DNA from: Nocardia brasiliensis ATCC 700358 | Lineage (GTDB): Bacteria > Actinomycetota > Actinomycetes > Mycobacteriales > Mycobacteriaceae | Direction of reading: 5' to 3' | Assembly (NCBI RefSeq): GCF_000250675.2 | Contig: NC_018681.1 | Span: forward strand, 4,278,001 to 4,342,000 | DNA length: 64,000 nt | Part shown: positions 33,259 through 42,222 of the stretch, piece by piece | Position numbering within the stretch: the stretch's first letter is position 1 | How the letters are laid out: every line of letters begins with the position of its first letter | Notes under the pieces: generated by a model | The model's input: only the letters and a program-made list of their open reading frames with translations | Told to the model about the DNA's origin: nothing | Databases searched by the model: none | Made by a program: the position numbers and the translations under genes

Positions 33259-34848
33259 CTACAGCGAGGCGTGCGGCTGGAAACGGCCGTCGGCGTCGAG
33301 TGCGACGACGGTGTCGATGCCGATCCGCCGCAGGAACGGATAGTCGTGGCTGACCACCAAGAGCGCGCCGCGATAGTCGGCCAGGGCCTCGACGAGCTGG
33401 TCGACAGAGGCGATGTCGAGGTTGTTGGTCGGCTCGTCGAGGATCAGCAACTGGACCGGCGGGTCGGCGAGCAGCAAGCGCGCCAGCGAGACTCGGAAAC
33501 GCTCACCGCCGGACAGGCTCGACACCGGGCGTTCGGCCGCGGCGCCGCGCAGCAGCAGCCGGGCCAGCTGATTGCGAATGGTGCCGGGCGGGGTGGTGAC
33601 GGCCACCGCGTGCACGTTCTCGATCGCGCTGGCTTGCTCGTCCAAGCCGTCCAGGCGTTGCGGGAGGTATCCGACGCGATCGGTCAACAGGACGCCGCGC
33701 TCCGGTCGCCGGCCGTGCACGAGATCCTCGATGAGCGTGGACTTGCCCGCGCCGTTGGGCCCGATCACGGCGACCCGCTCCGGCCCCTGGATCGTGACGC
33801 CGCGATCGCCGTCGCGCAGTTCCGCGATGCGCCTGCTGCGGGGCACGTCGGGATCGGGCAGGTCCAGGTGGATGTGCTCGTCGGAGCGGACCCGCGCCGC
33901 GGCGGCGTCCAGCACCTCTTGGGCCGCACGAACTTTGGCGTCCAGTGTGGTGCGCATGGCGCCGGCCGAGGCCTGTGCCTTGCTGGCACGGTTGCCCGCC
34001 AGGATGCGCGGTATACCCCCGTGCTGCTGTGTCGCGCGGCCCGTGCGTTCGCGCCGGGCCAGCTTGGTCTCGGCCTCGATGCGTTGGCGTTTCTCGACTT
34101 TCAGCGCCTGCTCGGCGGTCCGGGCCGCCTGGGTCGCGGCCGCCTGCTGTTGCTCGACGTAGTCGCGCCAAGCGCTGTAGGGGCCGCCGAACACGTCCAG
34201 GGTCGCGCCGTGCAATTCGGCGGTGGCGTCCATGTGCTCGAGCAGTTCGAGATCGTGACTCACCACCACGAGGGTGCCCGGCCACGCGTCGACGAACGCG
34301 GTGAGCTGGGCGCGAGTTTCGCGATCGAGATTGTTGGTCGGCTCGTCGAGCAGCGTGATCGGCTTGCGCTGGACGCGCAGGCCGGTGATCGCGACGAGGA
34401 CCGCCTGGCCGCCGGAGATCGCACCGACGGTGCGATCGAGATCGGCTGCGCCGAAACCTATTTCGTGTAGCGCCTCGTCGGCCCGGGCCTCGATGTCCCA
34501 GTCGTCGCCGATCGTGTCGAAATGCGCGGCGTCGCTCTCGCCCGCCTCGATGGCGCGCAGCGCGGCGAGTTCGTCCGCGATGCCGAGCAGTTGGGCGATG
34601 GTGGCGTCGCGTCCGAGGGTGAGGGTCTGCGGTAGGTATCCGACATCGCCGGTGGTTTCGATGCGCCCGGACGTCGGGGTGAGTTGTCCGGCGATCAGGC
34701 GCAGCAGGGTCGACTTGCCCGCGCCGTTGCGGCCGACCAAACCGGTGCGACCGGTGGTGAAGGCGCCGTCGACGCCGGCGAGGGCGACGGAGCCGTCCGG
34801 CCATTCGAACGTCAGTTGGTGCAGAGCGATTGCCGAGGTGATGGACAT
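33259..34848 (-). CDS. ABC-F family ATPase (ribosome-associated)
   Basis: A 529-residue protein with two ABC ATPase domains and no membrane segments. First Walker A GRNGAGKSTLLRL, second GPNGAGKSTLIEDL. ABC signatures read AISGGQAVLV and SLSGGERFRVS, and both Walker B strands end in LLDEPTNNLD or LILDEPTNNLD. A charged inter-domain linker (about residues 230-310) is present. ABC-F proteins act at the ribosome in translation or antibiotic protection; which role applies here cannot be told. Divergent from the YfcC-type gene; the 240 bases between their starts show nothing recognisable. Confidence 0.9.
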   Translation of the reverse strand: MSITSAIALHQLTFEWPDGSVALAGVDGAFTTGRTGLVGRNGAGKSTLLRLIAGQLTPTSGRIETTGDVGYLPQTLTLGRDATIAQLLGIADELAALRAIEAGESDAAHFDTIGDDWDIEARADEALHEIGFGAADLDRTVGAISGGQAVLVAITGLRVQRKPITLLDEPTNNLDRETRAQLTAFVDAWPGTLVVVSHDLELLEHMDATAELHGATLDVFGGPYSAWRDYVEQQQAAATQAARTAEQALKVEKRQRIEAETKLARRERTGRATQQHGGIPRILAGNRASKAQASAGAMRTTLDAKVRAAQEVLDAAAARVRSDEHIHLDLPDPDVPRSRRIAELRDGDRGVTIQGPERVAVIGPNGAGKSTLIEDLVHGRRPERGVLLTDRVGYLPQRLDGLDEQASAIENVHAVAVTTPPGTIRNQLARLLLRGAAAERPVSSLSGGERFRVSLARLLLADPPVQLLILDEPTNNLDIASVDQLVEALADYRGALLVVSHDYPFLRRIGIDTVVALDADGRFQPHASL

Positions 34849-35089
34849 GCGTCAGTGGCTCTTCCTGCTCGCGAGCGAGCGGCAGCGAGGTGAGAACAGA
34901 TTCCTGTGGCTGCCGGCGAAGGGCGCGGCCGTACTCGAACGAGCACGTGTATGAGGAGCGCCGCCTTCGACCGGGCGGCTAGCGTCTGTCGACCTCGATG
35001 AGCACGTGCTCAGCCTATCAGTCGCGGGCCGGCCGCCCGAGCGACGCTTCCGGCGCGGCTGCCGGGGTGGGGCCGTGGCGGATGGTTCC

Positions 35090-36604
35090 ATGTCGGCCAT
35101 GGACCCAGCGGTGCGTGCCGGCCGGGCACAGAAGACCTGGTTCTTTCCCTCGACCTACACGATCCTCGCCGGTGTCGCCTTGCTGGTGTGGCTCGCGGCG
35201 TTCGTGATTCCGCCGGGGGCCTACGACACCGATGCGCGCGGCCGTCCGATCGCGGGGACCTATCACCGCGTCATCGATGCCAAGGGGTTCGGCGAGCGGT
35301 TGCGGGAGCTGTTCCTCGCACCGGTCAACGGTCTCTACGGCATTCAGGACGACAGGTCGGGTCAGGTCGGTCCGGACCTGACCGGTCACCTCTACGGCGC
35401 GGCCGCGGTCTTCCTGTTCGTGCTGGCGGTCGGCGCGTTCATCACCGTCGCCTTCGCGACCGGCGCCCTCGACAGCGGGATCGGGCAACTGGCCCATCGG
35501 CTACGTGACCGGTCCGCGCTGCTGATCGTCGGCGTCATGCTGGTGTTCGCGATCGCGGGCACGGTCGAGGGCTTCGCGGAGGAAACGCTCGGCTGCTACG
35601 CACTGCTGGTGCCGTTGCTGCTGGCGCTCGGCTACGACCGGATGACGGCGGTGGGCACGATCATCTGCGGCGCCGGCGTCGGCATGCTGTGCTCGACGGT
35701 GAATCCGTTCGCCACCGGCACGGCGTCCTCGGCGGCCGGCGTGCCCCTCGGCGAGGGGATCGGGCTCCGGCTCGCGATGCTGGTGGTGCTCACCGCCGTC
35801 ACCGTCGGCTATGTGCTCCGGTACGCGGAGCGGGTCAAACGCGATCCGGCGAAGTCCTGGTCCGGTTGGCAACCCGGCGACCGCGAAGGATCGGCCGACG
35901 ACCATCGCCCTGACCCGCTGACCCGGCGTCAGCAAGCGGTGCTCTGGTTGGTGGCAGCGACTTTCGCGTTCATGATCTTCGCGATCATCCCGTGGGCGGA
36001 GGTGATCGACGGACCCGGCGCCGAGCGCTACCGCTGGCAATTGGGTTGGTATTTCCCCGAACTCACCGCGCTGTTCCTGTTGGGCGCGGTGGTGGTGGGA
36101 CTGGTCGGCGGGCTGGGGGAGAACAGGGTGTCCGAGGCCATCGGCAAGGGTTTCGGTGACTTCGTCGGCGCGGGTCTGGTGATCGTGCTGGCACGGGGCG
36201 TGACCGTCATCATGAACAACACCGAAATCACCAGCACCGCACTGCATTCCCTGGAAGGCCTGGTGACCGGTACCTCGTCGACGGTGTTCGCGGTCACGGT
36301 GTTTCTGGTGAACGTGCCGCTGGGTTTCCTGATTCCCTCCAGCTCCGGCCATGCCACGCTGGTCATGCCGATCATGGCGCCACTCGCCGATTTCGCGAAT
36401 GTGCCACGCTCCCTTGTGGTCACCGCGTGGCAGTCGGCGTCGGGCTGGGCCAATCTGGTCACCCCGACCACGGCGGTGGTGACCGGCGGTCTCGCCCTGG
36501 CGAAGGTGCGCTACGACCGCTACGTGCGGTTCGTGGCCCCGCTGCTCGGCATCTTGGGCGTGCTGATCTGTGGGTTCCTCGCGCTCGGCGCCTTGCTCCG
36601 GTAG
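35090..36604 (+). CDS. YfcC-family putative basic amino acid / carboxylate carrier
   Basis: A 504-residue integral membrane protein with about 12 hydrophobic segments. The opening YTILAGVALLVWLAAFVIPPGAYD is typical of the YfcC (C4-dicarboxylate/arginine-ornithine antiporter-like) family. Other conserved stretches are GTVEGFAEETLGCYALLVPL, GAGVGMLCSTVNPFATGTAS, VTVIMNNTEITSTALH and IPSSSGHATLVMPIMAPLAD, all standard family motifs. The substrate is not certain. The start is poorly defined: ATG 35090 or ATG 35099, both with weak ribosome sites. The 3' end overlaps the convergent MFS gene by 85 bases. Confidence 0.85.
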   Translation: MSAMDPAVRAGRAQKTWFFPSTYTILAGVALLVWLAAFVIPPGAYDTDARGRPIAGTYHRVIDAKGFGERLRELFLAPVNGLYGIQDDRSGQVGPDLTGHLYGAAAVFLFVLAVGAFITVAFATGALDSGIGQLAHRLRDRSALLIVGVMLVFAIAGTVEGFAEETLGCYALLVPLLLALGYDRMTAVGTIICGAGVGMLCSTVNPFATGTASSAAGVPLGEGIGLRLAMLVVLTAVTVGYVLRYAERVKRDPAKSWSGWQPGDREGSADDHRPDPLTRRQQAVLWLVAATFAFMIFAIIPWAEVIDGPGAERYRWQLGWYFPELTALFLLGAVVVGLVGGLGENRVSEAIGKGFGDFVGAGLVIVLARGVTVIMNNTEITSTALHSLEGLVTGTSSTVFAVTVFLVNVPLGFLIPSSSGHATLVMPIMAPLADFANVPRSLVVTAWQSASGWANLVTPTTAVVTGGLALAKVRYDRYVRFVAPLLGILGVLICGFLALGALLR

Positions 36605-37791
36605 TCGGCGGCCGAGGGCAGCAGCAGCGGGGTGGCGAGCAGCAGCACGCCGGAGATCGTGATCGCGGTGTGCGGGCCGGTGCAGGTGGCGAGCACGCCC
36701 CAGAGCATCATCAGGGTTGCCTGCAACAATTTCGCGCAGGCATTCCAGGTGCTCAGCACGCGGGCGGCGTGGTCCCGGGGTGTGCGCCGCAGCCGGGCGG
36801 TCGCGTAGAGCGGATTGAAGACACCCATGCACGCGATCAAGAGCGCCTCGACGCCGATCACGGTGAGCAGTCCGGGAATTCCCGGCTGGACGAAGGCCAG
36901 GCCGAGCGGGAAGACCGACCGCAACCAGCCGGAGACGAGCATGACCCGCTGCTCGCCGTAGCGGCGGGCCAGGTGGCCTGACAGGCGCGCGCCGACGAAA
37001 CCGCCGAGTGCCGGAATCCCGAAAGCAAGACCGTATTGCCATGCGGGGAAGTGATATTCGCCGAGCAACAGGACCGACAGCAGCGGGACGCCTGCCATGA
37101 TCAAGCCGCTGACCGAGATCGAGTTGAGGAACAAGCGCACCAGGACCCGGTCCCGTCGGATGTAACGCCAGCCGGTGAGCAGGCCGGTTCGCGGTGGCTC
37201 GGCGCGCGGCGTGGCGATATCGCCGCCACGGATCCGGCGCACGGCGCACGCGGACAGCAGAAAGCTGACCGCGTCGGTGGTGATCGTGACGACCGGGCCG
37301 AACACCCCGATCAGCGCACCCCCCAGCGGCGGCCCGACCGCGGTCGCCACCCAGCTCGTCCCTTCGAATCTGCTGCCGGCAACGAGCAATTCATCGCTGC
37401 GCACCAGATGTTTCAGATAGGCCCCGGAGGCGGCGGCGAAAGCGAGGCCCGCGGTGCCGGAGACCACCGATACGACCAGCAGTTGTCCGTAGGTCAGCGC
37501 GCCGAGGACATACGCGACCGGCACGCTGGCCAGCGCGCCGAACCGGACCAGGTCCATCGCTATCATCACCGGCTGCTTGTTCCGATGCTCGACCCAGGGC
37601 CCGAGCCCGAACGCGACGACCGCCGCGACGGCGAGCCCGGACGCCTCCAGCAGCGCGACGGCGAAGGCCGTGGAGTCCAGTACCCGCACCGCGAGCAGTG
37701 GAAAGGCACCGAACGCCAGCCAGGTGCCGTAGGTGCTGACCGCGTAGGCCGACCACAGCCAACCGAAATCGCGTCCCAACCGTGCGTGCAT
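36520..37791 (-). CDS. MFS transporter (MefA/enterobactin-exporter-like)
   Basis: A 423-residue MFS protein with about 12 membrane helices. It begins FGWLWSAYAVSTYGTWLAFGAFPLLAV, in the style of the DHA3 family, and has the loop segment GLGPWVEHRNKQPVMIAMD. The last ~30 residues are hydrophilic and encoded antisense to the end of the YfcC-type gene. ATG 37791 has GAGGGAG upstream. It is divergent from the LysR gene with 120 bases between starts, so LysR control is likely. Confidence 0.85.
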   Translation of the reverse strand: MHARLGRDFGWLWSAYAVSTYGTWLAFGAFPLLAVRVLDSTAFAVALLEASGLAVAAVVAFGLGPWVEHRNKQPVMIAMDLVRFGALASVPVAYVLGALTYGQLLVVSVVSGTAGLAFAAASGAYLKHLVRSDELLVAGSRFEGTSWVATAVGPPLGGALIGVFGPVVTITTDAVSFLLSACAVRRIRGGDIATPRAEPPRTGLLTGWRYIRRDRVLVRLFLNSISVSGLIMAGVPLLSVLLLGEYHFPAWQYGLAFGIPALGGFVGARLSGHLARRYGEQRVMLVSGWLRSVFPLGLAFVQPGIPGLLTVIGVEALLIACMGVFNPLYATARLRRTPRDHAARVLSTWNACAKLLQATLMMLWGVLATCTGPHTAITISGVLLLATPLLLPSAADYRSKAPSARNPQISTPKMPSSGATNRT

Positions 37792-37911
37792 CTCACTCCC
37801 TCGACAACCGGCCCTCGGGTCTGGGATCACAGCAGCCGGGGCCGCGGCAGATCAAACAACCGGTGCTTCGGCGAGCCACAACCAGCAGTTGTGTGCACCT
37901 AGGGTGGGTTC

Positions 37912-38841
37912 ATGGATACCGAGGCGGTCCGATCGTTCGTCCGCGCGGCCGAGCTCGGCCAACTGCAGCAGGCGGCCGACGAACTCGGCGTGACACAGCA
38001 GGCCGTGTCCAAGCGCATCGCCGCGCTGGAGCGCGCCCTCTGCGTCCGGTTGTTCACCCGGACCGCACGCGGCGTCGAGCTGACCCTCGACGGTCAGGCC
38101 TTCCTCCCGCACGCGCGCACGATCATCACGAGCGTCGACCGGGCGGTGGCCGCGATCGAACCGGGATCGCGCGCACTGCGGATCGACGTGCTCGGCCTGC
38201 GCTCGGCGCAAGCCGTTGTCCTGCACGACTATTGGCGCGCACACCCCGAAATCGTCTTGGACGTCGTGACCCTCAAGGTCGACGACCCGCGCGTCGCGGT
38301 GGCCGCCGTGCGGGCGGGTGAGATCGATGCCACGTTCCGTTCGGTCACCGATCCCGCGACCCTGCCGGACGACGTGCGGATGATCCACGCCTTCGACTCG
38401 CGGCTGGAACTGCTTGCCGGACCGCGGCATCCGCTCGCCGCCGCACGTACGCTGACCCCGGCTCAGTTGCGCAAGCACCGGATCTGGGTGCCGGGCATCG
38501 CGGTGCGCAGCGAATGGGCGGACTTCTACGATCAGCTCGCCACGCACTTCGATTTGCGCATCGACGCCGCCGGGCCGAATTTCGGCAACGAGGTACTGCT
38601 CGACATTCTGGCGGATTCGGCGGACGTGGCGACCCTCGTCGGCGCGCGGGACCGGTACCTCTGGCCCGCGCACTACGACCTGCGCCGCATCCCGCTCGCG
38701 AATCCGGCCCTCGTCTACCCGCTGTCGCTCATCGTGGCCGCGGCGAATCCGCATCCGGGACTGCGCGGCGTCCTCGACCACGTCGGCAGTCTGCCCCCGG
38801 TCCCCGCGGATGCCTGGCGCCCGACCTGGGCAGTGCGGTGA
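37912..38841 (+). CDS. LysR-family transcriptional regulator
   Basis: A 309-residue protein. The N-terminal winged HTH is clear: FVRAAELGQLQQAADELGV then TQQAVSKRIAALERALCVRL, FTRTARGVELT. The remainder is a periplasmic-binding-like effector domain (ALRIDVLGLRSAQAVVLHDYW). It is divergent from an MFS exporter gene and probably regulates it; the effector is unknown. Confidence 0.9.
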   Translation: MDTEAVRSFVRAAELGQLQQAADELGVTQQAVSKRIAALERALCVRLFTRTARGVELTLDGQAFLPHARTIITSVDRAVAAIEPGSRALRIDVLGLRSAQAVVLHDYWRAHPEIVLDVVTLKVDDPRVAVAAVRAGEIDATFRSVTDPATLPDDVRMIHAFDSRLELLAGPRHPLAAARTLTPAQLRKHRIWVPGIAVRSEWADFYDQLATHFDLRIDAAGPNFGNEVLLDILADSADVATLVGARDRYLWPAHYDLRRIPLANPALVYPLSLIVAAANPHPGLRGVLDHVGSLPPVPADAWRPTWAVR

Positions 38842-38916
38842 CACGCGGAACCGCACCGATGATTTCCGGTGCGCGGCGGCGTCTACTCGAGGGAACACCG
38901 ACGAGCAGGAGGCGCA

Positions 38917-39414
38917 ATGACCACTACCCAGGATCCGCAACCATCGGACATCCCGGACAGCAGGGATACCGCGCTCTACCGGCTGGAACCGTTGGTCGGC
39001 CGGTGGCAGGTGGAGGCGTCGTTCGCGCCGGGCTTCTTCGGCCCGGGCACCCCGGCCGTCAAGGACCGCAGCGGCACGACGACGTTCGAATGGATGAAGA
39101 CCAAGCAGTTCCTGGTCGAGCACTCGGTCATCGACAATCCGATGGCGCCGGACACGATCGTGATCATCGGCCTCGACCGGGATGGCTTGTTCGTCCGGCA
39201 TCACTACGATTCGCGTGGTGTCAGCCGCACCTATCAGATGAGCCTGGATGGCGGTGTCCTGCACATGTGGCGGATGGAACCCGGCTTCTCCCAACGTTAT
39301 TCGGGCACGTTCAGCGCCGATGGGAACCAGATATCCGGTGCCTGGGAGAAGTCGGCCGACGGCGTCGAGTGGGAGCACGACTTCGATCTGACGTACTTCC
39401 GGATCGACGACTGA
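38917..39414 (+). CDS. DUF1579-like small protein
   Basis: A 165-residue cytosolic protein without signal peptide. It has the sequence LYRLEPLVGRWQVEASF, a strand-rich lipocalin/DUF1579-like opening, followed by SGTTTFEWMKTKQFLVEHSV and VLHMWRMEPGFSQRYSGTFS, all typical of this beta-barrel family. Function unknown; these proteins may bind small ligands. ATG 38917 follows GCAGGAGG. It stands alone after the LysR gene. Confidence 0.75.
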   Translation: MTTTQDPQPSDIPDSRDTALYRLEPLVGRWQVEASFAPGFFGPGTPAVKDRSGTTTFEWMKTKQFLVEHSVIDNPMAPDTIVIIGLDRDGLFVRHHYDSRGVSRTYQMSLDGGVLHMWRMEPGFSQRYSGTFSADGNQISGAWEKSADGVEWEHDFDLTYFRIDD

Positions 39415-39427
39415 AGTGCCGCGCGAG

Positions 39428-39463
39428 ATGCGAAAGAATAATTGCGCAAATTTCCTTTCGTAT
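39428..39463 (+). promoter_or_regulatory. Inverted repeat upstream of the ArsR-like gene
   Basis: ATGCGAAAG (39428-39436) faces CTTTCGTAT (39455-39463): 8 of 9 positions are complementary, with an 18-base AT-rich spacer. A TATCTA (-10-like) starts at 39461, only 11 bases before the ATG. This arrangement is what an autoregulating ArsR-type repressor would use. Confidence 0.55.
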
Positions 39464-39477
39464 CTAGCCTGGGTGGC

Positions 39478-40068
39478 ATGCCCGACGCCGCGCCGCCGAC
39501 CATCACCGATCTCGATGCGCTGAAGGTCTTCACGCATCCGTTGCGGATAGCGCTGTATCGCGCGCTGAACACCGCCGGTTCCGCGACCGCGTCGCAGCTG
39601 GCCGAACAGGTGGACGAGGCGGTCTCGCTCGTGAGCTACCACCTGCGGAAGCTGGCGGCGCACGGATTCGTCGTGGCCGCACCGGAATTGGGGACCGACG
39701 GCCGCGAGCGCTGGTGGAAACCGGTGTCGGACAAGGGCTGGAGCTTTCGCAGCTCGGACTTTCTCGCCGATCCCGAGGGCGCGATGGTCGTCGGACAGGT
39801 CACCCGGCAGCTGCTGGCCGACCGCAGCGAACGGTACCGCGCCTACCTCGACCAGCAGTCGGCCTGGCCGAAGGCCTGGACCGACGCGGCCTTCAGCGCC
39901 GAGTACACGCCACGGCTGACCTCGGCCGAGCTGGCCGAGCTGGAGGCTGAGATCACCGCCGTGGTCCGTCGCTGGCAGGACCGCGGCGAGGCGGCGGTCG
40001 CGGCGGGCGAGGCCGACGGCCGCGAGCACGTCGCGGTGCAGCTCTACGGATTTCCGTCCCGGCCGTGA
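39478..40068 (+). CDS. ArsR-like winged-helix transcriptional regulator
   Basis: A 196-residue regulator. The N-terminal HTH is FTHPLRIALYRALNTAGSATASQLAE then AVSLVSYHLRKLAAHGFV, the usual ArsR/HTH_20 form. The rest is helical and charged (residues 85-180), without a metal-binding Cys motif, so it senses something other than a metal. It overlaps the MFS gene by 4 bases, so the two form an operon that it probably represses through the upstream inverted repeat. Confidence 0.85.
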   Translation: MPDAAPPTITDLDALKVFTHPLRIALYRALNTAGSATASQLAEQVDEAVSLVSYHLRKLAAHGFVVAAPELGTDGRERWWKPVSDKGWSFRSSDFLADPEGAMVVGQVTRQLLADRSERYRAYLDQQSAWPKAWTDAAFSAEYTPRLTSAELAELEAEITAVVRRWQDRGEAAVAAGEADGREHVAVQLYGFPSRP

Positions 40069-41303
40069 GTACCGGAGCCGTTCGGGCGGAAGCGGCGCCG
40101 CCGGCGTATCGGGATGCGAACGTGCTGCGCTGGCTCGGCGCGTTCGTCTGCTCGCTGCTGGGGGACAGCGTGTATTTTCTCGCGCTGTCCTGGGCGGCGA
40201 TTCAAGTCGGCACGCCGGCGCAGGCCGGGCTGGTACTGGCGGTGGCGGCGGTGCCCAGGGTGCTGCTCATGCTCGGCGGGGGAGTCATCGCCGACCGGTT
40301 CGGGCCGCGCAAGGTGCTGATCGGCAGCGATCTGACGCGCTGCCTGGTAATCCTGGGCGCGGCGGGTGTGCTGGCGGTGACGACACCCGGCGTCTGGCTG
40401 CTCGCCTTGGTCGCGATGGTGTTCGGCGTGATCGATGCGCTGTTCCTGCCCGCGGTCGGCGCGCTGCCGCCGCGCATCACGAAGCCGGACCAGTTGGCCC
40501 GGGTGCAGGGCTTGCGCGGGCTGGCTTCCCGCGCCGCGCTCATCGGCGGCTCTCCGCTCGGCGGACTGGCACTGGCGGCCGGCGGGCCGTCGCTCGCATT
40601 CGTCACCGCCGCACTGTTGTTCGCGGTGTCGCTGCCGCTGCTGATCGCCGTCCGGATCGCGCCGCTGCCGGATGACGGTGTGGCCGAACAGCACAGCACC
40701 GCGTGGGCGGATCTGGTCGAAGGCGTGTGCTACATCCGCCGCGACCCCGTGCTGGCACCGCTGGTCGTCGTCCTCGCCGTAGGCGAGCTGGGTTTCACCG
40801 GTCCGCTGAATATCGGCGTCACCCTGCTCGCCGATGAACGGGGCTGGGGTGCAACGGGACTCGGTTGGATCATCGGCGGATTCGGCGTGGGCGCGGCCGC
40901 CGCTTCACTGTTGCTCGCGGTCGGCGGCCGGGTACCCCGGGCCGGACTGGTACAGCCGGTGTGCCTGGTGCTCGGCGCGGTCGCGATCGGCGCGCTGGCC
41001 TACGCCCCGGCGCTGCCGGCGGCGGCGGGTCTCGGCATCGCCATCGGACTCACCGCGGGACTCAGCGGCGCCCTGTGTGCGGCGCTCGTCCAAACCACCA
41101 CCGTCCCAGCCTATCTCGGCCGGGTGACCGCAGCGGCGGGCCTGGTCACCCTCGGCCTCGCACCTCTCATCTATCCGGTAGTCGGCGCGGCTATCGCGGC
41201 CTGGGGCACCCGCCCCGTCTTCGTCGTCAGCGCCGCCATAGTCGCCCTCGGCGCACTCCTAGGCTTCCGTGCCACGTCCCTCCGCCGCGCCGAACTACCC
41301 TGA
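40065..41303 (+). CDS. MFS transporter
   Basis: A 412-residue MFS exporter with about 12 helices. It begins NVLRWLGAFVCSLLGDSVYFLALSW and has the loop GGGVIADRFGPRKVLIGSDL between helices 2 and 3. DHA3-like drug efflux proteins look like this. It starts with GTG within the stop of the ArsR-like gene. The 128 bases after its stop, up to the thioesterase gene, contain two copies of CACTGTCGCG and nothing else noted. Confidence 0.88.
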   Translation: MSTGAVRAEAAPPAYRDANVLRWLGAFVCSLLGDSVYFLALSWAAIQVGTPAQAGLVLAVAAVPRVLLMLGGGVIADRFGPRKVLIGSDLTRCLVILGAAGVLAVTTPGVWLLALVAMVFGVIDALFLPAVGALPPRITKPDQLARVQGLRGLASRAALIGGSPLGGLALAAGGPSLAFVTAALLFAVSLPLLIAVRIAPLPDDGVAEQHSTAWADLVEGVCYIRRDPVLAPLVVVLAVGELGFTGPLNIGVTLLADERGWGATGLGWIIGGFGVGAAAASLLLAVGGRVPRAGLVQPVCLVLGAVAIGALAYAPALPAAAGLGIAIGLTAGLSGALCAALVQTTTVPAYLGRVTAAAGLVTLGLAPLIYPVVGAAIAAWGTRPVFVVSAAIVALGALLGFRATSLRRAELP

Positions 41304-41431
41304 CCCGCAACGCGTTCTGCGTACACCCGCCGTTCGACCGGTGACGCATACGCTCCACTGTCGCGGACCGACCCCGCACTGTCGCGCATTCGGCCGGTGT
41401 GGGCGCTCGTGTCCCCCCTGCGCGGGCATGA

Positions 41432-42211
41432 TCAGGCCGGCGGTGCGTCGGTTTCCATGAGTTCGAGCAGGCGCTCCCGCACCGGGGTGGGCCGGGCGAA
41501 GAGGTAATCGTGGCCGCCGGGCCAGGTTTCGACCGTGCAGGTGCGGGTGGTGAGTTTCGACCAGGCCGTGAGCGCGCCCGCGGACATGAGGTCGTGGTCG
41601 CCCAGCCACGCGGTGATGGGGCAGTCCAGCACCGGTTCGGTGGGGACGGGTAGCTCCGCGGACAACGCCAGATCCGCATACCAGCGCCGGGTCAGGCCCT
41701 CCCGGAACTCTGCGGGCAGCGCGTGCCAGTCGGCCACGTCCAGGCCGCTGAGCGCGGCCAGCTGGGCGAGGTCGATCTGGTCGATGCGGCCGCTCGGGAA
41801 CACTCGGGAGAAGCGGCTCTCGCTGGGGTCCGGCCGGTAGGAGCTGACGATCAGCCGTCGCACCTCGCGGTGCGGGGCCAGCCAGGTCGCGATATGCGTG
41901 CCGATCAGGCTGCCCATGCTGTGGCCGAGCACGTGGTACGGCACCTCCGGCAGCGCGGCCAGCGCGTGCGTGAACTGCTCGTGAACGTCTTCGAGCGTCC
42001 ACTCGGGCGGCTCCGCGTAGCGGTCCTCCCGCCCCGGCGGCTGCACCAGCAGCAGGTCGATATGCGGTGGCAGCCATTGTGTCCAAGTCCAATACGCACC
42101 GGCGGCACCCCCGGCCGGCGGTACGCAGACCAGGCAGGCGGTGCCCGGCTGGGCATCGGACACCACATGCTGCAGCCAGGGTGACGGCTGCTTCACTGTT
42201 CGCTGACCCAT
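41432..42211 (-). CDS. Type II thioesterase
   Basis: A 259-residue alpha/beta hydrolase of the editing thioesterase (GrsT/TEII) family. Motifs: CVPPAGGAAGAYWTWTQWL (oxyanion region), VQPPGREDRYAEPP (the GR motif), VLGHSMGSLIG (nucleophile Ser), and a late WPGGHDYLF (His). Such enzymes remove wrong acyl groups from carrier proteins, here the ACPs of the polyketide synthase. It is the last gene of the minus-strand PKS operon, 11 bases after the acyl-CoA dehydrogenase stop. Confidence 0.92.
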   Translation of the reverse strand: MGQRTVKQPSPWLQHVVSDAQPGTACLVCVPPAGGAAGAYWTWTQWLPPHIDLLLVQPPGREDRYAEPPEWTLEDVHEQFTHALAALPEVPYHVLGHSMGSLIGTHIATWLAPHREVRRLIVSSYRPDPSESRFSRVFPSGRIDQIDLAQLAALSGLDVADWHALPAEFREGLTRRWYADLALSAELPVPTEPVLDCPITAWLGDHDLMSAGALTAWSKLTTRTCTVETWPGGHDYLFARPTPVRERLLELMETDAPPA

Positions 42212-42222
42212 TCCCGGTTACC

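Noticed and set aside
41304..41431. Two copies of CACTGTCGCG as a possible repeat element
   Set aside because: Only two short copies in a convergent intergenic gap; no inverted partner or mobile-element signature, so it is likely chance.
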